Below are positions 32,128-43,787 of a DNA stretch of 64,000 bases, piece by piece (position 1 is the first letter of the stretch; the number at the start of each line of letters is the position of its first letter). The position numbers and the translations under genes were made by a program. The stretch lies in contig CM069432.1 of assembly GCA_035610365.1 (NCBI GenBank), forward strand, positions 236,682,104 to 236,746,103. The letters run 5' to 3'. The notes beneath the pieces were generated by a model. It ran no database searches, was not told the DNA's origin, and was given only the letters and a program-made list of their open reading frames with translations. The stretch comes from Aquatica leii. Its lineage: Eukaryota > Arthropoda > Insecta > Coleoptera > Lampyridae.

Positions 32128-33914
32128 AAATTCGCCTGATGGTTAGGCAACCTTGCCTTTAACCGTGTGAAATATCTGACCTCGAATTATATTCTTCGAT
32201 TTATGCACGTAGAGGGCGCGCGAGAGTAGTTGGCCATCTACGGATTTCATTTTATTTGGTGGTTCGCGTTGTAATGGATGTGGCGGAGACGGATTGGTAA
32301 GAAAATTAGGTTTTCCCTCATCGATCATCATCTAACGTAACGACGTTTTTTTTAGAAATTCTTAATAAATCCGCTCGAATGTCGCATTCGTAGAACAAAA
32401 TATCTACGTATTTCTAACCAAGTCATAAAGTAGGTTAGTATTCGCACGTGGTTGATGGTGGAAACGTAACAACTAATGTTCGCTGTTTTAGCGTTCTTTC
32501 TGGGGTTGTTTTCTGTTTGGCTTCTTACAAACTGCCGGAGTTGTTAACTGTACTTAACTGAAATAACAGAAGCGCAGCGGTGTAAAGAATCTAAGTCGAT
32601 TGATGGCGCTTTCTCGTAGCTTGGGGGTGTGCCGAGGATTCATAACAAGGTGTAACCTAGTGAATGAGTGATTCAATAAAAAGAACTCTGGCCGAAAAGG
32701 TATTTATGCGTATCTCTTAAGTCGTAACATATAAAACCGGGGAGACTGCGCGACCTCGACCCACTTTCGTCCACGCGTTTCGGGGTCTTAACTTCTCCTC
32801 GCGCCTAACACTGTATAATGAATGGTGCAACTAACGCTACAGTTAAGTGGAATGGAGTAAGAACGGACTTCGTAACTTTGTGTATTTCTTTCTTAAACAA
32901 TTGTCTTTTGTGAATACAGTACGCTTATTTAATCTAATTAATTGTGTTTAATTGCTATCCATAAAGTAAAAGAAATTTCAATCTGTAATGTGCGGGAATT
33001 TGTAAGTAGTAGAGATTTGGGAGCTCGAAACGAATTGTTTTGTCGTAACCTGAATGATTGACGAATTTTATACCGGTCGTGAACTTGACGTCAAGAACCA
33101 CAGGCGGTGTTACTTTTTTTTAATTTTCACGTTAATTGTAATTGCGGAAGCGTAATTTAATTTTAGCACAATCTTTTGCTTCCAGAGTCTATTTTAGACC
33201 TGCGTTAACATTATATTTTAATTGTTGTGTAATTTATATATATGTGATTTATACCAGTGGCGTAACCGTCGAGTTGGCTCTTTCCTTCAAGGAATTTTCT
33301 CTTAATATATATACATAATAAATGATTATTGTTAATTTTTGGTATCTTTCTTTTGGGAGACCTTGGGTCTAAGATCTCCTTTTTTCCTGCCTAGACTTAG
33401 TACGTTCGACTAAATTTCAAGAAGAGGTGGCGCACTCGGGCATTTCGTTTACCAAAAAATATTCTTTTCACTTCAATTTTCTTTACCCGACGACCATCTG
33501 CGGTGAGGCTAGCCGAAAGGTAAGCGTGACATCTTGGTAATTAATTTATTTTTTTTCTTTTTTTCGACCTCCCCCATTGGAACGTGGCACACTTGGCTCG
33601 TTTTTTTGAGTTTCCATTATACCTGTATATATAAAAAGATGCACTTACTTATAAGACATTAAAAAGATTCTTTACTCTGTCCAAACCATTTTCTCCTAGA
33701 GATTCGATTTATGCTTTGAGAAAGTTTGAGCTCAAAAAATAAATCTTTCGAAATTCGGTGACGAATTGGATTATAAGTAAGTATATTTTTTGTCAAAGTT
33801 CTTTTGGGAAAATCAATACATAAACTTATAATCACTGAGAAAAGCTTATAATTTTCAAAAAATTGACATTAATAAAAAAAATTGAATCAAAATAATTCAA
33901 ATTAAAAAAATTAT
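32128..33914. other. Region with possible LTR-like signals
   Basis: No coding region is recognised. A TATAAAA box sits at 32730-32736 with GC-richer sequence after it, AATAAA occurs near 33319, and TGGCGCACTCGGG at 33428-33440 looks like a tRNA primer binding site. Together they could mark a decayed LTR plus leader (about 32640-33440), but no partner LTR was found. Confidence 0.3.
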
Positions 33915-34790
33915 CTACTTGCTAAAATTTTTCAATGTTTTTAGAACCAATTCTGTTAGATTTTCTCCACACTTACCAACGACAGCATATAATCCTAGAA
34001 AATGTTCACAGGTTTCAACATCCATACCTGGTGCAAGAAAAAGAAACCTAACCGTAATGGATAATTGACCTTGATGGCTTTTATCGGGTGTTGTGTCTAA
34101 AATAATTGAGTAATATTTCGTCTTTTTTATGAGATTCAAAATATTTTTCCCAAGTAATGTACTAGCATTTTTTTGTTTCAGTGGCTAAATTTTTAGCTTC
34201 AATTCTACCAATATAATTTGCCAAGTTTGAATCAAATTTAGCTACCATTTCTATCAATTAAAAAGAATTCGTTTTGTCTTTCATGTAACACATCCGAACT
34301 ACCTCAAAAAACTAGATATTTAATAACCTTTACAAGCCTTAATAAAACTTTAATCCAATGTTGTTCTTCTATTTCTAAATATCGTATGCTTTTATCAATA
34401 GTTTTGTTTATAAAATATTTTACAACAAAAGCAGTAAATACTGTTTTGACTTTTTGAATAAATTAACTAGTTACGTTACAGTTTTTCACCGTTTGTGAGA
34501 ATTCTCAAATAATTGAGAATGTTAAAACTTCTACCAAACTTATTCTTTGAAAATTTAAAATCCTTTAGTTTTGAAGGTTCTTTCTTTATAATAAAAATTC
34601 AAAACTTATCTGTGATTGAAAAAGGTCAAGTGACAGGATCACTAATTTCAATTTCTGTCTCCGTCACAAGATATTCAGCAGTAGCCGCGTTTATTGATAG
34701 TTGCCGTGAAAACGACACAGTTTCTTCAGTAGCTTTTGAAGTCTCTTTAGAAACTTTTGTTACAATAGATAAAAATAAATTCAGTAAACA
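33915..34790 (-). pseudogene. hAT-derived relic, ZMYM1/TTF type
   Basis: Minus strand. From about 34700 down: ISDPVTCPFSITDK, NYLRILTNGEKL, then LIYSKSQNSIYCFCCKIF, the TTF-type zinc finger. A degraded stretch has FFEVVRMCYMKDKTNSF and MVAKFDSNLANYIGRIEAKN, then KKTKYYSIILDTTPDKSHQG and SITVRFLF with HFLGLYAV (34139-33915), the start of the RNase-H-like fold with its first Asp. Stops and frameshifts are frequent and the C-terminal half is missing. The opposite-strand ORF at 34513-34794 is a shadow of it. Confidence 0.75.
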
Positions 34791-34794
34791 CTAG

Positions 34795-35529
34795 ATACAA
34801 TTAGTTAAAATCGCTCAGTAAATTGTAGTCATATGCAATCAATAACAGAATCCAAAAATATAAAATAAAGTCGATTAAGCATTAACAGTTACATGCTGTT
34901 GAAAAAATTTAGTTCTTGACAATCAAGACACGATCCTTTAAAAATTAATGTTACTATTTGTAACTTTAGTAAATTACCCTTGACAACTTACGACGAGTTG
35001 CAATTGTTGACTAAAATTTAGCAAATTGGCCTTGAATACGACTATTTTAGGATACTTAATCGGATCAAGTCAACGTAAACTGTAATATCTAATATTAAAA
35101 TCAGCTGAAGGCTGTATAATATACTCGACTACAAATAAAATACTAATTAATGATCTTAGATACAATAAAAATAGTAGAGAGCTGAATACAAGTAATAATG
35201 CTTAAAGCTTAACATGATTAACTACAACTAAAGGTTTGATTTAAAAAAATACAAATACGTACGTAACACAAATTATGAAATTAAATACAATTAATTACGC
35301 TGGAAGCATATAAGAAATAACAACATATAAAAAAACGATTATTAGTTCGCGACAGCTAGTCCAGGTCAAGGTTCCCTTTTTACGGTAACAATCTACCGAA
35401 CTACTTATACGGAATTGTAAATTAATGCACAAAGGGTTTTAAACGCTTGTCGCCTGTCATACTTGGAATTGCAGGGAACAACCCCAATCTTATATGGATG
35501 CAATAACGTTAAATTTCAGCAAAGAGAAC
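34795..35529. other. Non-coding AT-rich DNA
   Basis: No feature seen between the hAT relic and the left LTR of Gypsy-4. Confidence 0.55.
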
Positions 35530-35749
35530 TGTGGGGGTCGTGGTATTAAATGTAATACTAAACTAAACTAAATTACTCACTACTACGGACGATTTATTCA
35601 CAGGAATAATATTTACAAACATAAAATAATATTCGGTTCGCTACAATACACACGTGTTGACGCGGTGGAGGCTTGAGGTTTTTTCGTTTTCACATGTGCG
35701 GGAAGTGTTTTAATTGGCTGGCGCTGTTGCGCTGTTGTCAACCGCCACA
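35530..35749 (-). repeat. Left (3') LTR of Gypsy-4
   Basis: 220 bp, TG...CA on the plus strand. It is shorter than the right LTR mainly by a deletion of about 30 bp after GCGGTGGAGGCT. Confidence 0.8.
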
Positions 35750-36072
35750 TAACTTTTTCGCTAGTGACAACGATTATTGAAAGATTATTGATATCGTGCA
35801 GGTAAACGAATTGTTCGACCTGACCTTGTTTGTACGAATTGTCACAGTGCGATTATTAATTTTTGACCATCCTGTGATGTGCTTGGCGTATTTCTGCATT
35901 CGATCACTACGGTTCCAGTTGTTGGTTCTGCAATTACGTTAGTAGTGTTTGGTTTCGCTGGTTGTTGTTCTAAATGCCATTGTGTAGGGGTTGCTTTTAT
36001 GATTTCTTCGCTAATAAAAGCGGGTTTGACCCGGTTGATATTTACGCATATAGCCTTTTCTTTTCTTTATTT
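35750..36072 (-). pseudogene. Gypsy-4 pol C-terminal tail
   Basis: Minus strand, next to the 3' LTR. The frame includes KAICVNINRVKPAFISEEII, a threonine-rich spacer, then QFVQTRSGRTIRLPARYQ and a stop, a tail typical of this Gypsy group. It continues the integrase C-terminal domain at 43788 once Gypsy-3 and one copy of ATTT are left out. A stop lies at the junction (TAA) and another before QFVQ. Confidence 0.75.
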
Positions 36073-37538
36073 TGTAACGTTAAAATCCGGACCTGCACAA
36101 TTTTAAAATTTTAAAACATCTTATCATGACAGGAAATTACGTTTTGTAACCTTGGTGATGTATTGGCTGATAGCAAGGTCGTTGTGATTAGGTATTTCAC
36201 TTTTCCTGCTTTCACCAACGTGTATGGAAGTAAGCTTTTGTAGATTTGGAATTTAAAAGTTCTCTCGAGCAATCGGATTATGCTACAAAGCTATAGTCAA
36301 TTAGAAACAATTATAGATTGTATTGGAAAGTTTTCTTTAATTGACATACCTAATTTTGGGGGATTTGCAAACTTCCACACGGTGTAACTCTTATCTGCCG
36401 ACCACCTGGGTATGTACATCACCTCGGTAGCTTCAAAAGTTAACGTTATGTTTGTTTATAGCAACTTATGTTAGGTTTAGTCTTACCCGGCTATTTGGGG
36501 AAAGTTTCATGTCTTGTCGCAAGCTGTCGTGTGGTTCTTTTGTGTCGGAAGTCCTGTCAAAATACATGTGGTGAAATATTTTATTGGAACAATTGGAAGC
36601 GATAACTTACAAGTTAGGATATCCGACTTAATTAGTGGATGCCCTCTCCATCCACAGGTGACCATCACAGCCACCGGTACGAGGTATATAATTAGTTTAG
36701 TCACGAAGAGCACGGTAGTAAATGCGAATAAAATAAAATACCATTCTGGTTAGAAAATAAAAGAAAACTGCATGCAAGAAGGAACTAAAAATTTATGCTA
36801 ACTACAAAAAAAAAAAAAGTAAAAACAAAACTAAACATAACATGCAAAGAAAACCGACACCAGAAAACGTGATTAACTTTTTATACATATGTACACAACC
36901 ACTAATTATAAGCGTGCGGATACTGTTTTTTTTTCGGTTCGGTTTCATCGAATTGTATCTGTTGCGTCGAATTTTTGTTAAGGCCGCATTCACCGAATAT
37001 ACACAGTATTTATTTTATTATAAGTTTTGTTTGGGGGAAACGGATTATTTCTGCGTGGCACATTTTTACATTCATTTGTTTTATGTACATAATATATTTA
37101 TATATATATATATAAGGCCTTATACATATAGTTTTAATTTCTTTTGTGTAAATAGCATATGATTGCGTCAGCCATTTGACGTGGAGGTAAACCGCGCTAC
37201 CCAAAACGGGTTTAGTTTATTGTTTTGCAGGTATTTCGTATTCGGTGGGTTGTGGTCGTTATTGGGTTTAATTATACTTGTGATTATTTACAATACAATT
37301 GTTTATTATTTCTGCAATACACATATTTATAGCCAAAACAGCATTCTTTTTCTTTATTTTAATTGTGTGAGTTTGGGAGTTGGATTGGGGCTTTGGGTTG
37401 GCCTTCCCAGAGTTTGTATCGGTCCTTTAGGCTTGGCGCCCTTAATAAATAACATCTATTCAAGATAGGAACCCCGCCCGGAGCTAGTTACGGGGAATCA
37501 ATGGTAAGTTTGCCACCAGCTCCTAAATTGACGTGGCA
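36073..37538 (+). repeat. 5' LTR of Gypsy-3
   Basis: 1466 bp from TGTAACGTTAAAATCCGG to ACGTGGCA. It includes a TA run near 37090 and homopolymer runs whose lengths are the only differences from the 3' LTR. ORFs inside it repeat in both LTRs and look non-coding. Confidence 0.95.
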
Positions 37539-37546
37539 GATATTTT

Positions 37547-37564
37547 TGGCGACCCCAACGTGGG
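37547..37564 (+). other. Primer binding site of Gypsy-3
   Basis: TGGCGACCCCAACGTGGG lies eight bases after the LTR end. This is a typical tRNA-complementary start for a Gypsy element. Confidence 0.75.
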
Positions 37565-37706
37565 CTCGAAGCGGTACGAAGTGTTGGCTAGGAAGTTTTT
37601 TTTTAATAGGGACTTTGGTTATTTGTGATTGGAGCATCCGTGGGTTCGATTTCTTTTTTTTGTTGTTGCTGTTTGGCTGTGTGTATTGCAAGTTGATATT
37701 ATAATT

Positions 37707-39074
37707 ATGGCGAATTGGAATATAAATGTCTGTAGGCTGGTTCAAAGTGAGTTGAAGTATGAAATGGCTTCACGAGGGTTTGAATCTGAAGCGCCTGTTG
37801 ATCGTTTAAGAATGTCAGTCCGGAATGTCCTGAAGTTGGAAAAAAATCGTTCGTTCCAGGAAGTAAAGCATAGTATTGTGTTTGGAGACGACGATAAAGC
37901 GATTGCTGAAGGAATTCTCGAATTAGGTAACGCGTTGCAGTCTTTCGATGGGGATACTTTGTCTTCTGAGTTTAAGCGTGTGTCTACTCTTGTTCCACAC
38001 CTTTTATCTCGTTGTGCGCGTATGAATACGACTGATGACAAACAACAGTCAAGACAAAGACAATTAATGCTAGATTTGACTAACCTGCGTACTGAATTTG
38101 AGTCTCGAATTCGGAAGTTTAAGAGAACGACTTTTCTACCGGCAATTCCTACCTCGAGTCCGAATCGCAAAACGCCTGAAAATCCAAAAGAGTTAGAAGA
38201 GCTTAGCAGTAGTGAGTCGGAGACTGGCGAACCTGGTTGTTCTTATTCACAAGTTCGTATGCCATCGGTTCCGTCTTATTCAGTTCCAGTTACTAAATGG
38301 AATATTAAATTCTCGGGAAATGATTCGATGTCCTTAAGCGCATTTTTGGTTAGAGTTGATGAATTGTGTGTTGCGCGTAACGTTTCGTCCGAACAGTTGT
38401 TTGCTGCTACATCAGATTTATTGTCGGGAAATGCACTTCTGTTGTATAGGGCACATAGGCATTCGTTAACGGGTTGGCTCGATGTCGTTAGATTGCTAAA
38501 AGATGAATTTCAACCAGTGGATTACGACGATAAATTGTTAGAAGAAATTAAAGCACGTACTATGGGTCCTACTGAATCGATTGGTTTATATCTTGCCGCT
38601 ATGCATGGATTGTTTTCACGTCTTTCAACTTCGCTACCTGAATCAACAAGATTAAAATTAGTTTTAAAGAATCTTAATCCTTACTTTCAGACACACTTAG
38701 CTTTGGTTAATGTTTCTTCTTTCGACGAATTACTCCAAATTGGTCGCAAACTAGAATCGAGTAAAGTTGCGATAGATAATTTTCAACCTCCTCCTCGAAA
38801 GAAAAATCCAAATTTATTAGAACCTGATTTAGCATATGTTTATTGTCCAGAAAAAGTTGTAGCTTCTGCTGCTGAAATTAATGTTAGTAATATAAACAGT
38901 TCATCTACCTCGAACTTACCGATTGTCTGTTGGAATTGTAGAGAATCTGGTCATCCAGCAAGATTCTGTCGTAAGCCTCAGCAATTGCATTGTTATGGTT
39001 GTGGAAAATTAGGAATTACTCGCCCGAATTGCGACGAATGTAAGAAGTCGGGAAACTTTGCAAGGAAACAGTAG
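37707..39074 (+). CDS. gag: Gypsy-3 gag
   Basis: 455 codons from the ATG at 37707, chosen because an upstream in-frame extension uses no ATG and is unlike gag. The protein would form the element particle. A capsid-like part lies in the middle (WNIKFSGNDSMSLSAFLVRV, LLKDEFQPVDYDDKLLEEIK, LVLKNLNPYFQTHL). The end carries zinc knuckles: CWNCRESGHPARFC is a good CCHC; the next, CYGCGKLGITRPNC, has Ile at the His position. The stop at 39072-39074 is 16 bases after the frameshift heptamer, so Gag-Pol is probably made by -1 frameshifting. Confidence 0.92.
   Translation: MANWNINVCRLVQSELKYEMASRGFESEAPVDRLRMSVRNVLKLEKNRSFQEVKHSIVFGDDDKAIAEGILELGNALQSFDGDTLSSEFKRVSTLVPHLLSRCARMNTTDDKQQSRQRQLMLDLTNLRTEFESRIRKFKRTTFLPAIPTSSPNRKTPENPKELEELSSSESETGEPGCSYSQVRMPSVPSYSVPVTKWNIKFSGNDSMSLSAFLVRVDELCVARNVSSEQLFAATSDLLSGNALLLYRAHRHSLTGWLDVVRLLKDEFQPVDYDDKLLEEIKARTMGPTESIGLYLAAMHGLFSRLSTSLPESTRLKLVLKNLNPYFQTHLALVNVSSFDELLQIGRKLESSKVAIDNFQPPPRKKNPNLLEPDLAYVYCPEKVVASAAEINVSNINSSSTSNLPIVCWNCRESGHPARFCRKPQQLHCYGCGKLGITRPNCDECKKSGNFARKQ
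39050..39056 (+). promoter_or_regulatory. Putative -1 ribosomal frameshift site of Gypsy-3
   Basis: In the gag frame the codons read TCG GGA AAC, giving the heptamer G GGA AAC, a known slippery type. A -1 slip enters the pol frame, which is open from here past the protease. Downstream, CCGAGTT (39076-39082) can pair with AGCTCGG (39104-39110), a 7-bp stem with one G-U, as a possible stimulator, though the spacing (19 nt) is longer than usual. Confidence 0.65.
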
Positions 39075-41230
39075 GCCGAGTTACTGATTCCATTGATTCG
39101 AAAAGCTCGGACAATCTATTTCAATTAGAAGACCGTACAAAATATTTTTTGGAATTTATATTATCTAGTGTACAGGGTGATGAGCGCCCCTATCTAAAAA
39201 TCACTATTTTTGGTATACCTTTTTGTGGTTTATTAGACTCAGGAGCATCACGTACGATTATTGGAGGTCCTGGATGGAGCATTCTAGAAAGTGTAGGGTT
39301 ATCGTTGTCCTCGTCTGATGTTTCGAATTGTATAGTAGCGAATGGGTTGTCTTGTAGTATCGCTGGTGTAGTTTCTGTTCCTATTTGTATAGAAAATAGA
39401 GTTAGGATTTTTGATGTTTTAGTTGTACCTTCGGTCACACAACCTTTGATTTTAGGAATCGATTTTTGGAGAAAAATGGGAGTAGTACCTGATTTTCGTA
39501 GTGGTAATTGGACATTTGAAGGGAATAAGACTCCATTAGTGGAACAGATAACTGCAGTTGAAGGTTTGTCCGCGTGTCAGAGTAAAGCGCTGTTAGCAAT
39601 TGTAAATCGATCTTTTTCTGTTCATAATGGTGATCATTTAGGCTGTACTGATTTGGTATTTCATGATATAAAAACGACGTCAGAACCTATTAAGCAGAGG
39701 TATTTTCCTATGAGTCCTGCTTTATTACAACAGGTGAATCAAGAATTAGACAAGATGTTAGCTTTAGGAGTTGTCGAGCCTGCAAACAGTCCGTGGTCTA
39801 GCCCAGTAGTGATGGTAAAGAAAAAAGATGGCACATACCGTTTCTGTATAGATTTTCGGAAGGTCAATAGTGTTACGGAGAAGGATGCATATCCGCTACC
39901 ATATATTTCGTCGATTTTAGACCGCCTCCGAGATGCTAAGTTTTTGTCCAGTTTGGATATTCGTTCCGCATATTGGCAGATACCATTAACTTCTGATGCT
40001 AAGGCGATTACTGCATTTACAGTACCTGGTCGAGGATTGTTTCAGTTCAGACGTATGCCGTTTGGGTTGCACAATGCACCTGCAACATTTCAGCGTTTAA
40101 TTGATAGGATAATTGGACCCGATTTGGAGCCGTATTGTTTTGCATATTTGGACGATATCATTATTGCGACACCTTCGTTTGAAAAACATTTGGCAGTGCT
40201 GGAATTAGTTCTTTCGCGTCTTTTTACTGCGGGGTTAACGTTGAAAAAAGAAAAATGTATTTTTGGTAGGTCGGAATTAAAGTATTTGGGCTACGTAGTA
40301 AATCGGCGTGGGTTGAATGTTGATCCGGATAAAGTCGCGGCTATATTGAGTATTCCAGTACCTACATCCGTAACAGAAGTTAGAAGAATTATAGGAATGG
40401 CTAGTTGGTATAGACGGTTTATACCTAGTTTTTCGTCCCTCGTCGCTCCACTAACTAATTTAACTAGGAAAGGAGTTTCGTTTGCTTGGTCATCGGAATG
40501 TCAACTATCATTCGAAAGCATTAAAGAAAAGTTGATTTCGGCTCCTGTACTAACTTGTCCAGACTTTGAGTTACCTTTTGTCATTCAAACGGATGCCTCA
40601 GATTTCGGTCTTGGTGCAGTTTTGAGTCAGCAACATCCGGATGGAGAAAAGGTAATCAGTTACATAAGTAGTTCGTTAAAAAAGGCAGAACGCCACTACT
40701 CGGTTACGGAAAAGGAATGTCTAGCAGTAGTGTGGGCGATTGAGAAGTTTCGACCGTATGTAGAAGGAACTCGCTTTACAGTGATTACCGACCACCACTC
40801 TTTGGTTTGGCTAAACAAATTGCAAAATCCAACTGGTCGATTAGCAAGATGGGCTCTTAGGTTACAGCAGTATGATTTCCAAATCATACATCGGAAAGGT
40901 TTGGATAATGTAGTTCCGGATGCCCTGTCTAGAACTGTTCCCAAGTTAGAATCGTGTGAAGTTCTAAAATCGGATAATATTATAGTAGATGCATGGTACC
41001 TTAGGATGCGTGGAAAAATTTTAGCACTTCCTCATAAGTATAGGAATTGGTCTGTTCAGAACGATCGAGTGTATAGGCGTGTTCACACGAAATTTTCGGC
41101 TCTTGCTCCGCCGTCGGATGCTTGGAAGTTGGTAGTGCCAAAAGAGCAACGGTTCGAAGTTCTCAAAGAAAATTCTTCCGACCGCTGGTCATTGTGGTGT
41201 TTTCAAGACGGTTGCAAGGATTCAAAATAG
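39057..41230 (+). CDS. pol: Gypsy-3 pol: protease, reverse transcriptase, RNase H
   Basis: Reads in the -1 frame relative to gag, so it has no start of its own. Counting from 39149: protease active site LLDSGASRTIIG (Asp 30), RT blocks FCIDFRKVNSVTEKDAYPLP and SSLDIRSAYWQIPL, catalytic YLDD at 333-336, then KYLGYVVNRRGLNVD. The RNase H has IQTDASDFGLGAVLSQ (Asp 482), EKECLAVVWAIEKFRPYVEG, ITDHHSLVWL and NVVPDALSR. The frame ends at 41230 with off-family residues, because it leaves the true frame near 41170, where integrase continues one base over. Apart from that the sequence is well preserved. Confidence 0.93.
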
Positions 41231-42221
41231 ATATTGGTGGCCTGGAATGAGGAGTGATGTGAATAAGTACATAAAGCGATGTAACGTTTGCGCAGCGCAA
41301 AAGGTAGAACAAGTAAAACCACCTGGTTGTTTGGCACCTCGAGCAACAGTTAGTAGGCCTTGGCAGGTTTTGTCGATAGATTTGGTTGGTCCTTTGCCAC
41401 GGTCTTCGAGAGGGAACGTGTATGTATTAGTAGTGGTAGATTCGTTTTCGAAGATGTCCTTTTTCTTTCCTTTACGTAGTGCAACAGCTTCCGGAGTCGC
41501 TAAAATCATTGAGGAACAGATATTTTTAGTTTTCGGTACTCCTCAGTATATTGTTTCGGATAATGGGGTACAATTCAGAAGTAAAGTGTTTATGGATCTG
41601 TGTTCTCAATATCGCACAAAGATTTTGTTTACTGCTCGATATAATCCGCAAGCCAATCCAGCAGAACGCGTGAACCGAGTGTTAAAAACAATGTTATCAT
41701 CCTATGTACAAGAAAACCATCGTCACTGGGATAAACATTTAGCAAAAATAGGTTGTGCTATTAGAACGGCTAAGCATGAAGTGATTGGGTACACACCATA
41801 TTTCGCATTGTGGGGACGCGAACATGTACTTTATGGTGACGTATTTGGAAAGCCTCCAGATGACCACAGCGTACTCGAAGAACCAGATCGTACTACCCTA
41901 CCACCAAAACTACAGCTCTATGAAGATTTAAGGAAGGATATCTTAAATCGGTTAACAAGAGCATATAAACGATGTGGAATGCGTTATAACCTACGACATC
42001 GTCAGGTTACATTTAATAAAGGAGACTATGTTTGGAAGAAGAATTACGTTCTGTCGGATGCTAGCAAACATTTTAATGCTAAGCTTGCCCCAAAGTTTGT
42101 AGGACCTTTTGTTATTAAGAGACGTATTTCTCCTTGGACTTACGAGTTATGCGACAAAAATAGCAAGTCACTAGGTATATGGCACGCAAAAGACCTAAAG
42201 AAAGATAATTCCGAAGATTGA
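41176..42221 (+). CDS. Gypsy-3 integrase
   Basis: Continues pol after a one-base shift near 41170, next to AAAGAAAATTC, which may be a real mutation or a homopolymer error in the assembly. The zinc finger reads TAGHCGVFKTVARIQNRYWW and RCNVCAAQK, and its first His is unclear at the shift. The core has LSIDLVGPLPRSS (first Asp), VSDNGVQFRSKVF (second Asp) and NPQANPAERVNRVLKTML (Glu). The C-terminal domain has FNKGDYVWKKNYVLSD and KLAPKFVGPFVIKRRI, ending at 42219-42221. Integrase joins the cDNA to host DNA; with the 4-bp duplication the fit is good. Confidence 0.92.
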
Positions 42222-42316
42222 TTTTGATAGTAGTTTTGTAGTTACGTAATGTTTAGTGTGAGCCTCAGTTCTTTTCTATTTCTGTTTTGTTTTAAGCCAC
42301 AGGTCTTAGTTTTGTT

Positions 42317-42327
42317 AGGGGGGAATT
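42317..42327 (+). other. Polypurine tract of Gypsy-3
   Basis: AGGGGGGAATT is immediately followed by the TG of the 3' LTR. Confidence 0.8.
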
Positions 42328-43787
42328 TGTAACGTTAAAATCCGGACCTGCACAATTTTAAAATTTTAAAACATCTTATCATGACAGGAAATTACGTTTT
42401 GTAACCTTGGTGATGTATTGGCTGATAGCAAGGTCGTTGTGATTAGGTATTTCACTTTTCCTGCTTTCACCAACGTGTATGGAAGTAAGCTTTTGTAGAT
42501 TTGGAATTTAAAAGTTCTCTCGAGCAATCGGATTATGCTACAAAGCTATAGTCAATTAGAAACAATTATAGATTGTATTGGAAAGTTTTCTTTAATTGAC
42601 ATACCTAATTTTGGGGGATTTGCAAACTTCCACACGGTGTAACTCTTATCTGCCGACCACCTGGGTATGTACATCACCTCGGTAGCTTCAAAAGTTAACG
42701 TTATGTTTGTTTATAGCAACTTATGTTAGGTTTAGTCTTACCCGGCTATTTGGGGAAAGTTTCATGTCTTGTCGCAAGCTGTCGTGTGGTTCTTTTGTGT
42801 CGGAAGTCCTGTCAAAATACATGTGGTGAAATATTTTATTGGAACAATTGGAAGCGATAACTTACAAGTTAGGATATCCGACTTAATTAGTGGATGCCCT
42901 CTCCATCCACAGGTGACCATCACAGCCACCGGTACGAGGTATATAATTAGTTTAGTCACGAAGAGCACGGTAGTAAATGCGAATAAAATAAAATACCATT
43001 CTGGTTAGAAAATAAAAGAAAACTGCATGCAAGAAGGAACTAAAAATTTATGCTAACTACAAAAAAAAAAAGTAAAAACAAAACTAAACATAACATGCAA
43101 AGAAAACCGACACCAGAAAACGTGATTAACTTTTTATACATATGTACACAACCACTAATTATAAGCGTGCGGATACTGTTTTTTCGGTTCGGTTTCATCG
43201 AATTGTATCTGTTGCGTCGAATTTTGTTAAGGCCGCATTCACCGAATATACACAGTATTTATTTTATTATAAGTTTTGTTTGGGGAAACGGATTATTTCT
43301 GCGTGGCACATTTTACATTCATTTGTTTTATGTACATAATATATTTATATATATATATATATAAGGCCTTATACATATAGTTTTAATTTCTTTTGTGTAA
43401 ATAGCATATGATTGCGTCAGCCATTTGACGTGGAGGTAAACCGCGCTACCCAAAACGGGTTTAGTTTATTGTTTTGCAGGTATTTCGTATTCGGTGGGTT
43501 GTGGTCGTTATTGGGTTTAATTATACTTGTGATTATTTACAATACAATTGTTTATTATTTCTGCAATACACATATTTATAGCCAAAACAGCATTCTTTTT
43601 CTTTATTTTAATTGTGTGAGTTTGGGAGTTGGATTGGGGCTTTGGGTTGGCCTTCCCAGAGTTTGTATCGGTCCTTTAGGCTTGGCGCCCTTAATAAATA
43701 ACATCTATTCAAGATAGGAACCCCGCCCGGAGCTAGTTACGGGGAATCAATGGTAAGTTTGCCACCAGCTCCTAAATTGACGTGGCA
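42328..43787 (+). repeat. 3' LTR of Gypsy-3
   Basis: 1460 bp. It is identical to the 5' LTR except for run lengths (for example A13/A11, T9/T6, G5/G4 and one extra TA). It is followed by ATTT, the target duplication. Confidence 0.95.

Larger units (their letters stand above)
36073..43787 (+). mobile_element. Gypsy-3: young Ty3/Gypsy element with long LTRs
   Basis: Complete element of 7715 bp with LTRs of 1466 and 1460 bp, a 4-bp target duplication ATTT (36069-36072 and 43788-43791), PBS, gag, a gag-pol frameshift site, pol and polypurine tract. The LTRs show no substitution at all; they differ only in the lengths of six homopolymer or TA runs. gag and pol are open apart from one shift in the integrase zinc finger. 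It lies inside the pol tail of the older minus-strand Gypsy-4. Confidence 0.95.

Noticed and set aside
34513-34794. 93-codon plus-strand ORF
   Set aside because: It is the antisense of a readable hAT-type transposase region on the minus strand.
37085-37112. TA dinucleotide run
   Set aside because: A simple microsatellite inside the Gypsy-3 LTR. It is of interest only because its length differs between the LTRs.
36514-37468. Several 60-106 codon ORFs in the region, repeated at 42769-43717
   Set aside because: They are inside the two LTRs of Gypsy-3, overlap each other in different frames, and change length with homopolymer differences. They look non-coding.
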